Below, piece by piece: positions 8,879 through 18,741 of a DNA stretch of 64,000 nucleotides (positions are counted from its first letter, which is position 1; every line of letters starts with the position of its first letter). The notes beneath the pieces were generated by a model. It did no database searches. It saw only the letters and a list, made by a program, of their open reading frames with translations, and was not told where the DNA came from. Origin of the DNA: Rhodoferax ferrireducens (GTDB lineage: Bacteria > Pseudomonadota > Gammaproteobacteria > Burkholderiales > Burkholderiaceae_C); the NCBI GenBank assembly GCA_002083775.1, contig MTEI01000004.1, positions 1 to 64,000 of the forward strand, read 5' to 3'. Both the position numbers and the translations under genes were made by a program.

Positions 8879-9706
8879 ATGACTTACTGCGTCGCCATCA
8901 AACTCAATGCCGGGCTGGTGTTCCTGTCCGACTCCCGCACCAATGCCGGGCTGGACCAGATCAGCACCTTTCGCAAAATGATCGTTTACGAAAAACCCAA
9001 CGACCGCTTCATGGTGCTGCTGTCGGCGGGCAACCTGAGCATTTCGCAGTCGGTGCGCGAGATTTTGCAGGTGGAAAAGCTCAAGGACCACGACGAGGAC
9101 GATGGCATCACCATCTGGAACGCCAAAAGCATGTTTGACGCCGCCCGCGTGCTGGGCTCGGCCATTCGGCATGTGTATGAACGCGATGCCGCTGCGCTCA
9201 AGCTCGCCGGGGTCGATTTCAACGTCAGCCTGATCTTTGGTGGCCAGATCAAGGGCGAAGGCATGCGCCTGTTCCAGGTGTATTCAGCGGGCAACTTCAT
9301 CGAAGCCACGCCCGAGACGCCGTATTTCCAGGTGGGCGAGTCCAAATACGGCAAGCCGGTGCTGGACCGCGTCATCACCCCCACCACCCCGCTGGACGAA
9401 GCCGCCAAGTGTGCGCTGGTGTCGATGGACTCCACCCTCAAATCAAATTTGTCGGTAGGCCTGCCGCTGGATCTGGTGGTGTATGAGGCCGACCGATTCC
9501 AGACCGACAAGGTGGTCTGCGTTGACGAAAACAACCCCTACTTCAAGATGCTGCACAACAGCTGGGGCGTAAAACTGCGCGAAGTGTTTGACAGCATTGA
9601 AGACCCGATGTGGAACGGCGAAGTCACCAGCGTACCACTCATGATGGCCGCCGGGCGCAGCCTGCCGCTGAAGAAAATCACCACCCCGGAAGAAAAGTTA
9701 ATCTAA
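8879..9706 (+). CDS. Anbu proteasome-type peptidase
   Basis: An Ntn-hydrolase of the Anbu (ancestral beta subunit) family related to HslV and the 20S proteasome beta subunit. The start MTYCVAIKL places Thr2 at the N-terminus after Met removal, as expected for the nucleophile. The following GLVFLSDSRTNAG and STFRKM segments are hallmark Anbu motifs. At 275 residues it is slightly longer than many. ATG 8879 is chosen because the nucleophile must be next to the initiator. Anbu usually lies beside a circularly permuted ATP-grasp, an alpha-E and a transglutaminase-like gene. None are here. Family structures are open helical rings and the physiological substrate is not established. Confidence 0.9.
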   Translation: MTYCVAIKLNAGLVFLSDSRTNAGLDQISTFRKMIVYEKPNDRFMVLLSAGNLSISQSVREILQVEKLKDHDEDDGITIWNAKSMFDAARVLGSAIRHVYERDAAALKLAGVDFNVSLIFGGQIKGEGMRLFQVYSAGNFIEATPETPYFQVGESKYGKPVLDRVITPTTPLDEAAKCALVSMDSTLKSNLSVGLPLDLVVYEADRFQTDKVVCVDENNPYFKMLHNSWGVKLREVFDSIEDPMWNGEVTSVPLMMAAGRSLPLKKITTPEEKLI

Positions 9707-9715
9707 TTGCATTGC

Positions 9716-9756
9716 GGGACAGACCAGGGCTATACGCAGTGACCCTGCTCTGTCCC
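9716..9756 (+). terminator. Hairpin between Anbu and hydrolase genes
   Basis: GGGACAGA (9716-9723) pairs perfectly with TCTGTCCC (9749-9756), with a second inner GGG/CCC pairing. There is no T-tract, so it may be a weak terminator or an mRNA-end structure rather than a classic intrinsic terminator. Confidence 0.4.
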
Positions 9757-9763
9757 CAACCGA

Positions 9764-10588
9764 ATGAAAATCGTTTTCTCGCATGCCAACAGCTTTAATG
9801 CAGACACCTACCGCATGATGTTTGCGGCGCTGCGCCAGCGCGGCCTGGAAGTTCAGGCCATCGACCAGTTTGGCCACGACCCACGTTACCCGGTTACCAG
9901 CAACTGGCCGCACCTGGTGCAGCAGCTCATCGACTTTGCCCAGCCACTGGTGCAGGCGGCGGGGCAACCGATGTTTTTCGTCGGTCACTCTCTGGGAGGT
10001 TTCCTGAGCCTGATGGCGGCTGCCAAAGCGCCTGGACTGGTGCGCGGTGTGCTGCTACTCGACGCCCCGGTGATCGGCGGCTGGCGCGCCACCGCCCTGG
10101 GTATGGCCAAACGTGCGCAGCTGGTGGGGGCGGTGTCACCCGGCAAGGTGAGCCGGCGCCGACGCAACCAGTGGGCCGACGCCGCCGAGGCCCTGGCGCA
10201 TTTTCAAAGCAAGCGCGCCTTTGCCCGCTGGCACCCGCAGGTGCTGGCCGACTACATCAGCCACGGCACGGTCAACACGCTGGTGGACGGTCAGCGCAAA
10301 CGCATGCTGCGTTTTGACCGCGATATAGAAACCGCCATCTACAACACCCTGCCCGACAACCTGGAAGCGATGCTCAAACAGCACCCGGTGAGCTGCCCGG
10401 TGGCTTTCATTGGTGGCACCCAGTCGGCTGAGATCAGGCAGGTGGGCATGGTGCTGACCCAGCGCGTAACCCATGGCCGCATCATGATGCTGGATGGCAG
10501 CCACCTGTTTCCGATGGAGCAACCGCTGGTGACCGCTGCCGCCATTGAAGCGGCGCTGCTGAACCTGGCAGTTGCCGCTCCGCTTTAA
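9764..10588 (+). CDS. Alpha/beta-hydrolase fold protein
   Basis: A 274-residue hydrolase. The nucleophile elbow GHSLGG (residues 74-79, Ser76) is clear, an oxyanion-type HANSFN stretch lies at residues 7-12, and a late Asp/His region ([10 protein letters not shown]) fits the catalytic histidine. The substrate cannot be deduced. It starts eight bases after the hairpin that follows the Anbu gene and is convergent with sthA. Close relatives are annotated only as alpha/beta hydrolase. Confidence 0.88.
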   Translation: MKIVFSHANSFNADTYRMMFAALRQRGLEVQAIDQFGHDPRYPVTSNWPHLVQQLIDFAQPLVQAAGQPMFFVGHSLGGFLSLMAAAKAPGLVRGVLLLDAPVIGGWRATALGMAKRAQLVGAVSPGKVSRRRRNQWADAAEALAHFQSKRAFARWHPQVLADYISHGTVNTLVDGQRKRMLRFDRDIETAIYNTLPDNLEAMLKQHPVSCPVAFIGGTQSAEIRQVGMVLTQRVTHGRIMMLDGSHLFPMEQPLVTAAAIEAALLNLAVAAPL

Positions 10589-10594
10589 ACCCGC

Positions 10595-11992
10595 TCAGAA
10601 CAACCGGTTCAGACCGTTCAGCGCCGCCACCCGGTAAGCCTCGGCCATGGTGGGGTAATTGAACGTGGTCTCGGTGAAGTAGCTCAGCGTGTTGCCCGCG
10701 CCGGGCTGCGCCATGATGGCCTGGCCAATGTGCACAATCTCGGCCGCCTGCTCGCCAAAGCAGTGGATGCCCAGAATCTCCAGCGTGTCACGGTGAAACA
10801 GCACTTTGAGCATGCCCACCGTGTGCCCGGTGATTTGCGCCCGGGCAATGGATTTGAAGTCGGCCTGGGCCACCTCGTAAGGCACCTGGCGCTCCGTCAG
10901 CTCACGCTCGGTGCGGCCAATCGACGAAATCTCAGGCACGGTGTAGATGCCGGTGGGGAATTCTTCCACCAGAGACCAGTCACATTCACCGTTGAGGATG
11001 TGGGCCCCGACAAAACGACCCTGGTCGTAGCTGGCACTGGCCAGGCCCGGCGCACCCACCACGTCGCCCACGGCGTAGATGTGGGGCAGCACTGTCTGGT
11101 AGCTGCGATTCACTTCCAACTGCCCGCGGCTGTTGGCGGCCAGCCCAACCGCCTCCAGGTTCAGCTCTTGGGTGTTGCCGGTGCGGCCATTGGCCCACAG
11201 CAACACCTCGCTCATGAACTTCTTGCCTGATTTGCAATGCACCACCACACCATCGTCGCGCGTCTCCACCCGGTCGTAGGTTTCGTTATTGCGTATCACC
11301 ACCCCGCCCTGGCGCAGGTGGTACGACAAGGCATCGGTGATTTCATCGTCCAGAAACGACAGCAGGCGGTCCCGGGTGTTCACCAGGTTCACCTTGACAT
11401 CCAGGTTGCTGAAAATCGAGGCGTATTCGCAGCCAATCACCCCGGCGCCATAGATGGTGATCGAGCGCGGGGTGTGCGCCAGCTTCAGAATGCTGTCGCT
11501 GTCGTGGACGCGCGGGTGACTGAAGTCAAGCTCTGGCGGGTGATAGGGCCGCGAGCCGGTGGCAATCACAATGTGGCGGGCTTCCAGCAGCAGCGTGGCG
11601 CCATTGGGCCGCTGCACTGCCAAACGGTTGGGCGCAGCAAACCGCGCATGGCCAAAAATCACCTCCAGCCGGTTGCGCTGGTAATAGCGGTAACGGGTGC
11701 GCACTTGCTCGCTGATCACGCCGTCGGCGGCGCGCAGCAGGTCCGGAAAATCCACCTGCACCTGGTCGCGGGTGTGCTGAAACAAGGGGTTGCGCCGGTA
11801 ATCCGCCAGCATCTGGATGGAATGGCGAAGCGCCTTGCTGGGTATCGTGCCCCAATGGGTGCAGCCGCCACCCACCGCGTTGTAAGCCTCCACCACCGCC
11901 ACCCGCCACCCGGACTTGGCCAGCTTCATGGCAGCGCCTTCGCCACCCGGCCCGGTACCGATCACGATGCAGTCAAACTCACGAACCGTCAT
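10595..11992 (-). CDS. sthA: Soluble pyridine nucleotide transhydrogenase (Si-specific)
   Basis: A cytosolic FAD enzyme that transfers hydride between NADPH and NAD+, usually oxidising excess NADPH. The FAD-binding GTGPGG (12-17), the second nucleotide site [13 protein letters not shown] and the C-terminal dimerisation domain are present. The motif [13 protein letters not shown] has only one cysteine where dihydrolipoamide dehydrogenases have the CxxxxC pair, which is diagnostic of SthA. Its 465 residues match the E. coli protein (466). It stands alone, convergent with the hydrolase gene. Confidence 0.96.
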   Translation of the reverse strand: MTVREFDCIVIGTGPGGEGAAMKLAKSGWRVAVVEAYNAVGGGCTHWGTIPSKALRHSIQMLADYRRNPLFQHTRDQVQVDFPDLLRAADGVISEQVRTRYRYYQRNRLEVIFGHARFAAPNRLAVQRPNGATLLLEARHIVIATGSRPYHPPELDFSHPRVHDSDSILKLAHTPRSITIYGAGVIGCEYASIFSNLDVKVNLVNTRDRLLSFLDDEITDALSYHLRQGGVVIRNNETYDRVETRDDGVVVHCKSGKKFMSEVLLWANGRTGNTQELNLEAVGLAANSRGQLEVNRSYQTVLPHIYAVGDVVGAPGLASASYDQGRFVGAHILNGECDWSLVEEFPTGIYTVPEISSIGRTERELTERQVPYEVAQADFKSIARAQITGHTVGMLKVLFHRDTLEILGIHCFGEQAAEIVHIGQAIMAQPGAGNTLSYFTETTFNYPTMAEAYRVAALNGLNRLF

Positions 11993-12084
11993 GCTGGACT
12001 CCTGACAACAACCCAGAGGAAAAACTCAAAAACCACCGCCCAGCAACAAGCAAGGTTGATGCCCGCCAAGGGCTTGGCGAGAGG

Positions 12085-13767
12085 TCAGGCCTGCGCGGAA
12101 GTACCAGCCGCTTCCGGCATCACCCGGGGCAGAAACACGGTCATGGTGGTGCCCTGGCCCAGCAGGCTTTTCACCTCGATATGCCCGCCATGCTTTTTGA
12201 CAATATCGTAAGACAGTGACAGGCCCAGCCCGGTGCCTTTGCCCACCGGCTTGGTGGTGAAAAACGGGTCAAAAATGCGCGGCAGATTCTCGGGGGCAAT
12301 GCCCTTGCCGGTGTCCTGCACGGCGATCCAGACCTGTTCGTCGTCAAAACCGGTGCGTATGGTGATCTTTCCCTTGTCCACCAGCGCGTGCGAGGCATTC
12401 ACCAGCAGGTTCATGAACACCTGGTTCAGCTGGAACGGGTAACACATCACCGGCGGCAGTCCGGCAAACTCCTTGACCACCTCGGCCTTGTATTTGAGCT
12501 CGTTCCAGACCACACGCAGCGTACTTTCCAGGCCGTCTTCCAGGTTGGCCGACTGGCGCGCGGATTCGTCCACGTGCGAGAAGTTTTTCAGATCCTGCAC
12601 GATGTGCGTCACACGTTTCAGGCCGTCCAGCGACTCGGTCAGCAGCGCAGTGATGTCGTCACACATGAAGGCAAAGTCAATGTCTTTCTTGACCTGGGCG
12701 ATCTGCAAGGCCGCCGGGGCCGCCAAAGCGCCCTCAGTCTGCTCATAAGCGGCCAGCAGCTTGAGCAGGTTCATCACATAGGTTTGCAGCGACCCCAGGT
12801 TGGAGTTCACAAAACCCACCGGGTTGTTGATTTCATGCGCCACACCGGCTGCCAGCTGGCCAATGGAGGCCATGCGCTCCGACTGCATCAGTTGTGCCTG
12901 CGTGGCTTCCAGCTCTTTCACCAGATGCGCCAGTCGCTCTTTGTCCTGGTTTAGCGTGTCATTCAAAGCATGCAAATCAGCAGTACGCGCCAACACGCGC
13001 TGCTCCATCTGGTCGCGCGAGTCGCGTAGCGCCTGGGCGTCCAGGGTGCGCTGGGTGATGTCTTGTACGCTGAACACCCGGCCAATGATCTGCTGGTCCA
13101 GGTATTGCGGGCGGGCGCTGATGTCAAACACCCGGCCATCGCGGTGGCGAAGGGTGTCCTCGGTCTGAACAGGGTCCACCACGGCTTTCAGGCGCGTGCG
13201 CAGCCGCTCGGGCTCTGCCACCGCGTTGACGATGAAGTCCAGCACCCCGGCGTCGTCCTGGGCGCGCAGCAGTTCGTCGGGCAGCGCCCACATCCGGCTG
13301 AACTGCCGGTTCATGCTGTTGACCTTGCCACGCCAGTCCAGCACCAGAATGCCGTTGCCGGTGGACTCCAGCGTGGCGCGCAATTGCGACAGCGTTTGCG
13401 CCAGCGCGTCCTGCACGTCGCGCACGCCCTGCGCCTGGGTGGCCAACACCAGCAACAGCACCCGCCCGTCATGCTGCACAACACGGATGGACTGGGTCAC
13501 CGCCAGCAGCTCGCCATCCGCACGTCGGTATTGGCCCTCCTGGTTTTGCACCTCAGCGTGCTGGCCAGCGCGCACGTCTTCCCAGTAAAAAACGTCCTGC
13601 AGCGCACTCTCGATATCGGTGATGAACATGCCCGGCAACTGATCTGGCGTATAGCCCAGCGCTTTGGCCACTGGCACATTGGCCTTCACCACTTGCAGGG
13701 TGACAGGGTCCACCAGCAGCAGCATCTCGGGGCTGTTGTCCAGCATGAGCTGGGCCAGATCTTTCAT
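12085..13767 (-). CDS. Cytosolic PAS-domain sensor histidine kinase
   Basis: A 560-residue kinase with two PAS domains (about 1-115 and 125-250), a coiled-coil linker (about 255-300), a dimerisation/phosphoacceptor segment with HEINNP (about residue 314) and an HATPase_c domain (N-box NQVFMNLLVNASHA, G1 DTGKGIAP, G2 GKGTGLGLSL). No transmembrane helix is seen, so it senses an internal signal. No response regulator is adjacent. It overlaps the upstream HD-GYP gene by four bases, which suggests one operon linking kinase sensing with cyclic-di-GMP turnover. Confidence 0.92.
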   Translation of the reverse strand: MKDLAQLMLDNSPEMLLLVDPVTLQVVKANVPVAKALGYTPDQLPGMFITDIESALQDVFYWEDVRAGQHAEVQNQEGQYRRADGELLAVTQSIRVVQHDGRVLLLVLATQAQGVRDVQDALAQTLSQLRATLESTGNGILVLDWRGKVNSMNRQFSRMWALPDELLRAQDDAGVLDFIVNAVAEPERLRTRLKAVVDPVQTEDTLRHRDGRVFDISARPQYLDQQIIGRVFSVQDITQRTLDAQALRDSRDQMEQRVLARTADLHALNDTLNQDKERLAHLVKELEATQAQLMQSERMASIGQLAAGVAHEINNPVGFVNSNLGSLQTYVMNLLKLLAAYEQTEGALAAPAALQIAQVKKDIDFAFMCDDITALLTESLDGLKRVTHIVQDLKNFSHVDESARQSANLEDGLESTLRVVWNELKYKAEVVKEFAGLPPVMCYPFQLNQVFMNLLVNASHALVDKGKITIRTGFDDEQVWIAVQDTGKGIAPENLPRIFDPFFTTKPVGKGTGLGLSLSYDIVKKHGGHIEVKSLLGQGTTMTVFLPRVMPEAAGTSAQA

Positions 13768-15062
13768 GCCTGGCTCGCGGGTGGCCGCTTGGCGGCGGCG
13801 TCAAAGTAGTAGCTCACACGTTTGCGCGGGCTCAGGTAGTTGTAAACCTCGCGCGGCACCTGCGCGGGCCGGATGGCCTTGCCGATGTTCAGGTCGGCCT
13901 GGGTGTCCATGTCGAGCAAAATGGCTTCTTCTTTGGGCACCTCGGCGTCATACACCACCACGATCGGCTTCATGGGCCGGGCCGTGTTCACCGTGGACAC
14001 CATGCCGATAAAGCCGTTGGACAGTTGCACGATGGTGCCCGGCGGGTACACCCCCAGGCAGCGGATAAAGGCGCTCAGCAGCTTGGGGTCAAACTTGCCG
14101 CGCAGCTTGGCAAACATGAGCGACAGGGCTTCGTGCGGCGTCAAGGCGTCGGCAATCGACATCGGGTTGCATAACTCATCGTAAAAGTTGGCAATCACCA
14201 CCATGCGCGACAGCATGTGAATGGCCTCACCCTTGAGCTTGTTGGGAAAACCGGTGCCGTCAAACAGCTCATGGTGCTCACCAATGATGCCCATGGCCAC
14301 GGCGGAGAGGTGCATGCGCTTGGCCATTTCCACGCCATAGGTGGGGTGCAGTTCATAAAAATTGCGCTCAGCGGGGGTCAGGGGCTCGGTTTTCAGCAAA
14401 ATCTTGTCCGGCACTTCCTTGCGGCCAATGTCGTGCAACAAGGCACCCACACCCAGCGCGCCCACCACTTCCACCGGCAATTTGAGGTCGCGCGCCATCA
14501 TCATCGACAGCATGGTCACATTCAGCGAGTGAAAGTACAGCTCTTCACCGCCGAGCTTGTCGCCCATCACCTGAATGGCCAGCTCAGGGGCGCTCAAAAT
14601 CGAATCGGCAATCTTCTGCACCAGTTTGCTGGCTTGCTGCACCGTCTCGGCAGGTCGGCTGTAGAGGTTTTTCTCAATATCGCGCACGGTTTGTGCCGTG
14701 TCGACAAAGGCCCGCTCAATGCGCTCGGCAGTTTCCCGGCGCTGCTTCATCTGCGCCATCATGGCGCGCTTGGCCAGCATGGCGGGCGACGGCTCTTGCG
14801 GAACTTCGGGTGCTGGCGCAGCAGCCGCTGGCGGGGCAACCGCGCCGTCAAAGGGCGACAGCACAGTCCGCAGGGCACCATCGCTGAGTTCCGGGCTGAA
14901 ACGCAAGGCTTTCAGCCCCAGGCTGCGGATGGTCTTGATCTGGTCTGTGCTGGTGATCTTGAAATGACTGAAGGCAAACGGATGATCAAACCACTTCAGG
15001 TCCAGGTGGACGTACATCCCCACCTGAAGCTGCTCGGGTGTGATGGTGGTGGTTTGCGGCAT
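13764..15062 (-). CDS. HD-GYP cyclic-di-GMP phosphodiesterase with DUF3391
   Basis: A 432-residue protein. The N-terminal DUF3391-like region (ITPEQLQVGMYVHLDLKWFD) precedes an HD-GYP domain with an intact LLHDIGRKEVPDKIL motif and a variant GYP motif, HHELFDGTGFPNKLKG, where Tyr is replaced by Phe. HD-GYP proteins hydrolyse cyclic-di-GMP. The metal-binding residues are kept, so activity is plausible. It overlaps the downstream PAS kinase by four bases and follows uppP in the same direction after a four-base gap, so the three may share a transcript. Confidence 0.93.
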   Translation of the reverse strand: MPQTTTITPEQLQVGMYVHLDLKWFDHPFAFSHFKITSTDQIKTIRSLGLKALRFSPELSDGALRTVLSPFDGAVAPPAAAAPAPEVPQEPSPAMLAKRAMMAQMKQRRETAERIERAFVDTAQTVRDIEKNLYSRPAETVQQASKLVQKIADSILSAPELAIQVMGDKLGGEELYFHSLNVTMLSMMMARDLKLPVEVVGALGVGALLHDIGRKEVPDKILLKTEPLTPAERNFYELHPTYGVEMAKRMHLSAVAMGIIGEHHELFDGTGFPNKLKGEAIHMLSRMVVIANFYDELCNPMSIADALTPHEALSLMFAKLRGKFDPKLLSAFIRCLGVYPPGTIVQLSNGFIGMVSTVNTARPMKPIVVVYDAEVPKEEAILLDMDTQADLNIGKAIRPAQVPREVYNYLSPRKRVSYYFDAAAKRPPASQA

Positions 15063-15066
15063 GTGC

Positions 15067-15900
15067 TTATTCTGCCCAAGTCACCACACCGGTCCAGGAG
15101 GTGGCCAGTACCAGCAGGCCAAACGCAATCCGGTAATAGGCAAAACCGACAAAGCTGTGGGTAGAAATAAAGGCCAGCAGCCAGCGGATGCACAGCCAGG
15201 CACTCAAAAACGACATCACCAGCCCCACGCCAAACATGGGCGCATCAGCCATAGACAACAAAGCCCGTTCTTTGTACAGGCTGTAGGCGCCGGCGCCAAT
15301 GAGTGTAGGAATGGCCAGGTAAAACGAAAAATCGGTCGCCGCCTTGCGTGACAGACCCAACAACATGCCACCAATGATGGTGGCCCCGCTGCGGCTGGTG
15401 CCGGGAATCATGGCAAAACACTGCGCCAGGCCCACCTTCAGGGCGTCCAGCGGGGTCATCTCGTCGACATCCTGAATGCGGGAGGTGGCCGGGTTTTTGG
15501 CCTGGCGGTGCTCTGCCCACAAAATGATGAAGCCACCAATGATGAAAGCGCTGGCCACCACCTCCGGGGTGAACAGGTGGGCCTTGATGGCCTTGCCAAA
15601 CAACAGCCCCAGAATCACCGCAGGGAAAAAGGCGATGGTCACATTCAGCGCAAAACGCTGCGCCTGCTTCTCGGAAGGCAGCGCCACCACCGTATCGCGG
15701 ATTTTTTGCCAGTACACCAGAATCACGGCAAAGATCGCACCGGTCTGGATGGCAATGTCAAACACCTTGGCCTTCTCGTCATCGAAGCCGAGCAAAGCAC
15801 CGGCCAGAATCAGATGGCCTGTGGAAGAAATGGGCAAAAACTCGGTCAAGCCCTCCACCAGTCCCATGATGGCGGCCTTGATCAACAACACAATATCCAC
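15067..15900 (-). CDS. uppP: Undecaprenyl-diphosphatase UppP (BacA)
   Basis: An integral membrane phosphatase that recycles undecaprenyl diphosphate to the lipid carrier for peptidoglycan and other polymers; overexpression gives bacitracin resistance. The signature motifs [17 protein letters not shown] (about 15-31) and [10 protein letters not shown] (about 166-175) are intact, with about eight hydrophobic segments. The 277 residues fit the family. Confidence 0.97.
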   Translation of the reverse strand: MDIVLLIKAAIMGLVEGLTEFLPISSTGHLILAGALLGFDDEKAKVFDIAIQTGAIFAVILVYWQKIRDTVVALPSEKQAQRFALNVTIAFFPAVILGLLFGKAIKAHLFTPEVVASAFIIGGFIILWAEHRQAKNPATSRIQDVDEMTPLDALKVGLAQCFAMIPGTSRSGATIIGGMLLGLSRKAATDFSFYLAIPTLIGAGAYSLYKERALLSMADAPMFGVGLVMSFLSAWLCIRWLLAFISTHSFVGFAYYRIAFGLLVLATSWTGVVTWAE

Positions 15901-16043
15901 GCAAACTCCTTAGCTGATTGACGATTATCGCTGCCCGCATGCTGCGGCTTCTATGGCGCGATGCAGGATTCACGCCAAACACGTCGGTGCGCAAAGCTGT
16001 TTTTTTCGTGGGATCATTGACACCAAACTGATTGATCTCACCC

Positions 16044-16703
16044 ATGACCGACACCCTTGCGCTCCAATCCCTGCCCCTGTTTCCGCTGGGCACGGTGCTG
16101 TTTCCGGGTGGCTACCTGCCACTGCAGATTTTTGAGGTGCGTTACCTCGACATGATCGGCAAGTGCTTCAAAACCGGCGCCCCCTTTGGCGTGGTATCGC
16201 TGAACCGGGGCAGTGAAGTGCGCCAGGCCCCCGGCAACAAACCCGGTGGCGACAGCTTTGCCCAGGAAATTTTTTACCCTACGGGAACCTTGGCGCGCAT
16301 CACCCACCTGAGCCGACCGCAACCCGGGCTGATGCTGATTCAATGCACCGGCGAGCAGCGCTTTGGCGTGCAAAACCACCATTTGATGAAACACGGCCTG
16401 TGGGTGGCTGATGTAGCCCTGCTGCCAGACGACCAGAAAGTGCCCATACCGCCCGACCTGCGGGCAGTGGCCACCACGCTCAAGCGCGTGATCGACACGC
16501 TGCAATCGCAAGACCTGGAGCCCGACCAGATGCCGATCCAGCCGCCTTACCAGTTGGAGGACTGCGCCTGGGTGGCCAACCGCTGGTGTGAACTGCTGCC
16601 GATGGCACTGGAGCTCAAACACCGCATGATGGCGCTGGACAACCCGCTGGTGCGGCTGGAGCTGGTGAGTGACCTGCTGGAGCGCAACGGTATCCCGACT
16701 TGA
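16044..16703 (+). CDS. LON peptidase substrate-binding domain protein
   Basis: A stand-alone Lon N-terminal-like domain protein of 219 residues. LPLFPLGTVLFPGGYLPLQIFEVRY near the start (split across residues 9-33) is the family hallmark. No ATPase or protease domain follows. Such proteins are widespread in proteobacteria and their role is unclear, probably protein binding. ATG 16044 is chosen over an ATG four codons upstream because homologues begin MTD-like. It is divergent from uppP. Confidence 0.9.
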   Translation: MTDTLALQSLPLFPLGTVLFPGGYLPLQIFEVRYLDMIGKCFKTGAPFGVVSLNRGSEVRQAPGNKPGGDSFAQEIFYPTGTLARITHLSRPQPGLMLIQCTGEQRFGVQNHHLMKHGLWVADVALLPDDQKVPIPPDLRAVATTLKRVIDTLQSQDLEPDQMPIQPPYQLEDCAWVANRWCELLPMALELKHRMMALDNPLVRLELVSDLLERNGIPT

Positions 16704-16803
16704 TTCCGCTTTCATAGCATCCGTGTCGTTGTTGCTTCGCCTTGCCGTGCTGAAGCGCTGTCTTCGGCTTCGCGCCTAAACACGAATGCTTTGAAAACGG
16801 AAT
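16703..16803. repeat. 101-bp imperfect inverted repeat (MITE-like)
   Basis: Arms 16703-16726 and 16780-16803 are inverted copies that match at 21 of 24 bases (outer ATTCCG, inner CGTGT). The interior holds GAAGCGCTGTCTTCGGCTTC, a second small hairpin. It starts at the stop codon of the LON-domain gene. It has the form of a miniature inverted-repeat element, or a large terminator-like structure without a T-tract. Confidence 0.55.
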
Positions 16804-16885
16804 GGGGCAGCTTTAGGAGCTTGCATAATTGCCTTTTTCTGGCACACCATTGCCGGAGAAGTCGTTATTCAACCGGTGACCCATC

Positions 16886-17476
16886 ATGAGTATTCGCTAC
16901 GCCAACGTCATCAACCACCTGCCTGAAACCAAGATGCGCCTTTACCCCACCAAGGTGATCAACATCATTGGCGGGCCAGGTAGCGACAAATCCCTGTTTT
17001 CAGCGGCGATCGTGCTGCACCTGAGCTTGCACGGCAAAACGGTCGAAACCATTCCCGACTTTGCCAAATCCCTGGTCTGGCAGCAAAACTTTGAAGTGCT
17101 GAAGAACCAGTATTTCATTGCCCAGCGGCAATTTGAAATGCTCAACCTGATTGACGGCCAGGTGCATTTTTTGATCACCGAATGCTCTTTGCCGCAAGTG
17201 CTGTTCTATAACGAAAACTACGCTGACAACATCTGCGACGTGGCCAAAACCCGCGAACAGATCCTGGAGTGGTACCGGCAAAACGACAACGTCAACATTC
17301 TGGTCAAGCGTGGCGACAAAAAATACGTACGCTCGGGCCGTTTTCAGGACGAAGAACAGGCCCGCGAGGTGGACGAGGGCCTGCGCGAAATTTTGATCCG
17401 CGAGAAGCTGCCCTTCACCGAGCTGGCGCCCGACCTCAAAGCCATCCACGCTTTCGCCGAGACGCTGATGGTTTAG
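16886..17476 (+). CDS. P-loop ATPase-like protein with altered Walker A
   Basis: A 196-residue protein resembling AAA-type/NadR-like small P-loop kinases, with the layout nucleotide-binding strand, P-loop and helix, then a middle segment FLITECSLP like a Walker B region. The P-loop reads GGPGSDKS. The invariant Gly before Lys is Asp (codon GAC, one transition from GGC). This could weaken nucleotide binding or be a sequence error. No function can be assigned. It lies alone, between the inverted repeat and a convergent membrane-protein gene. Confidence 0.7.
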   Translation: MSIRYANVINHLPETKMRLYPTKVINIIGGPGSDKSLFSAAIVLHLSLHGKTVETIPDFAKSLVWQQNFEVLKNQYFIAQRQFEMLNLIDGQVHFLITECSLPQVLFYNENYADNICDVAKTREQILEWYRQNDNVNILVKRGDKKYVRSGRFQDEEQAREVDEGLREILIREKLPFTELAPDLKAIHAFAETLMV

Positions 17477-17484
17477 TCAGCGCC

Positions 17485-18630
17485 TCACAGGTCTTGCCTG
17501 GGCCGCAGCCCCGCTGGCAACCAGGCCGCAAAGTAGGCGTTGATGTCGTCCTCGTGCCGCTGCCACCAGATGCCAAGCGCCACCACCCCCAAGCCCAGCA
17601 GCGTCAGCACAAAGGCAAACCCCAGGCTGTCGCCAAACACCCGGTACGACAAATAACCCAGATAGCTGGCCACGCCCAGCCCGCCAAACACGGTGAACAC
17701 CCGCCGACCGATGGCCGCCCCGGCAAACACCAGCACCAGGTTGATCAGGCAGTACACCGCTTTGCCCAGCTCTGAATCCGAATCGCGCCAGCTTAAGCCC
17801 CCCCAAAACATCAGCGTGCCAAAGATGTAGAGCCAAAACGCGTAGTCTTGCCGCCACTCCGCCTCATGCGCTTGGCGGCTGCGTGCATCCACCCACAGGG
17901 CGATGGCCACCGTGGCAATGCCAAACACCAGCGTCACATCACGCATGAAGTAAAAGTCCCAATGCTCGCCTTGGACCATCAGGCCATGAGCCACGTCCAT
18001 ACTCAGGTACCAGAGCGTGATGGCAATCGGCATCACCATGAACGGCAGCCGGTAGCGCCATAACATCACCACCCCGGCGGCCAGGGTGACAAACTCCAGG
18101 GTGAGCCATCGCCAGTTGATCTGCGTGTGATAGGCCGAATAACTCACCGGCCCGCCCGGTGGCCACCAGCCCATGCCGTGCTGAAAACACCACACCAACA
18201 GCGGCACCAGCACCACCGCCAGCGTGGCCAGAATACCGGCGGGTATGGGCAAGTGACGGCTTTTTAAATGATCGGCCACCTTCAGGCAGGCCAGCAAGTA
18301 GGCGGCGCTCAGCAGCATCAGGCCCCAGGCACCAAAGGCGTCCCAGCTCAGGCGCATGAACAGCGACATGGCACCAATGGCGACCATGCCGCCAAAGTAA
18401 TACAAGGTGTTGGTAAAGCTGAAGCGCGGCCCGCTGGCGGGTGCCACCGTGGCTGGCTGGGGCGCCTGCGGCACGGCGCTGGCTAGGCTTGCCCAGCGTG
18501 CCCACAGCGCCTGCGCCTGCTGGCGGGTGATCACGCCGTCTTGCACTGCCAGCAACAGTTCGCGCTGCCCCACCTGGGCCACAACAGGCATGGTTTTTTC
18601 AGGTACGGCAGAGGGTGGTGATTCAGACAT
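17485..18630 (-). CDS. Polytopic membrane protein, DUF2157-like
   Basis: A 381-residue protein. A soluble N-terminus (VGQRELLLAVQDGVITRQQAQALWARW, here named by its ends VGQREL and ALWARW) resembles the start of DUF2157/DUF4401 proteins. About ten hydrophobic segments follow. The function is unknown. ATG 18630 (MSESPPSAVP) is chosen because the upstream extension is Cys/Arg-rich and lies in the divergent promoter region shared with glnS. Confidence 0.8.
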   Translation of the reverse strand: MSESPPSAVPEKTMPVVAQVGQRELLLAVQDGVITRQQAQALWARWASLASAVPQAPQPATVAPASGPRFSFTNTLYYFGGMVAIGAMSLFMRLSWDAFGAWGLMLLSAAYLLACLKVADHLKSRHLPIPAGILATLAVVLVPLLVWCFQHGMGWWPPGGPVSYSAYHTQINWRWLTLEFVTLAAGVVMLWRYRLPFMVMPIAITLWYLSMDVAHGLMVQGEHWDFYFMRDVTLVFGIATVAIALWVDARSRQAHEAEWRQDYAFWLYIFGTLMFWGGLSWRDSDSELGKAVYCLINLVLVFAGAAIGRRVFTVFGGLGVASYLGYLSYRVFGDSLGFAFVLTLLGLGVVALGIWWQRHEDDINAYFAAWLPAGLRPRQDL

Positions 18631-18741
18631 GATGAACTTTGTGGCAAACGCACACACTGTGCGGCCATAAATCATAGCCAACACACGCCACAGCTGACGC
18701 ATTTCACGGCTGGCGCAGGGGTGCCGCCTAAAATCGCCAAC

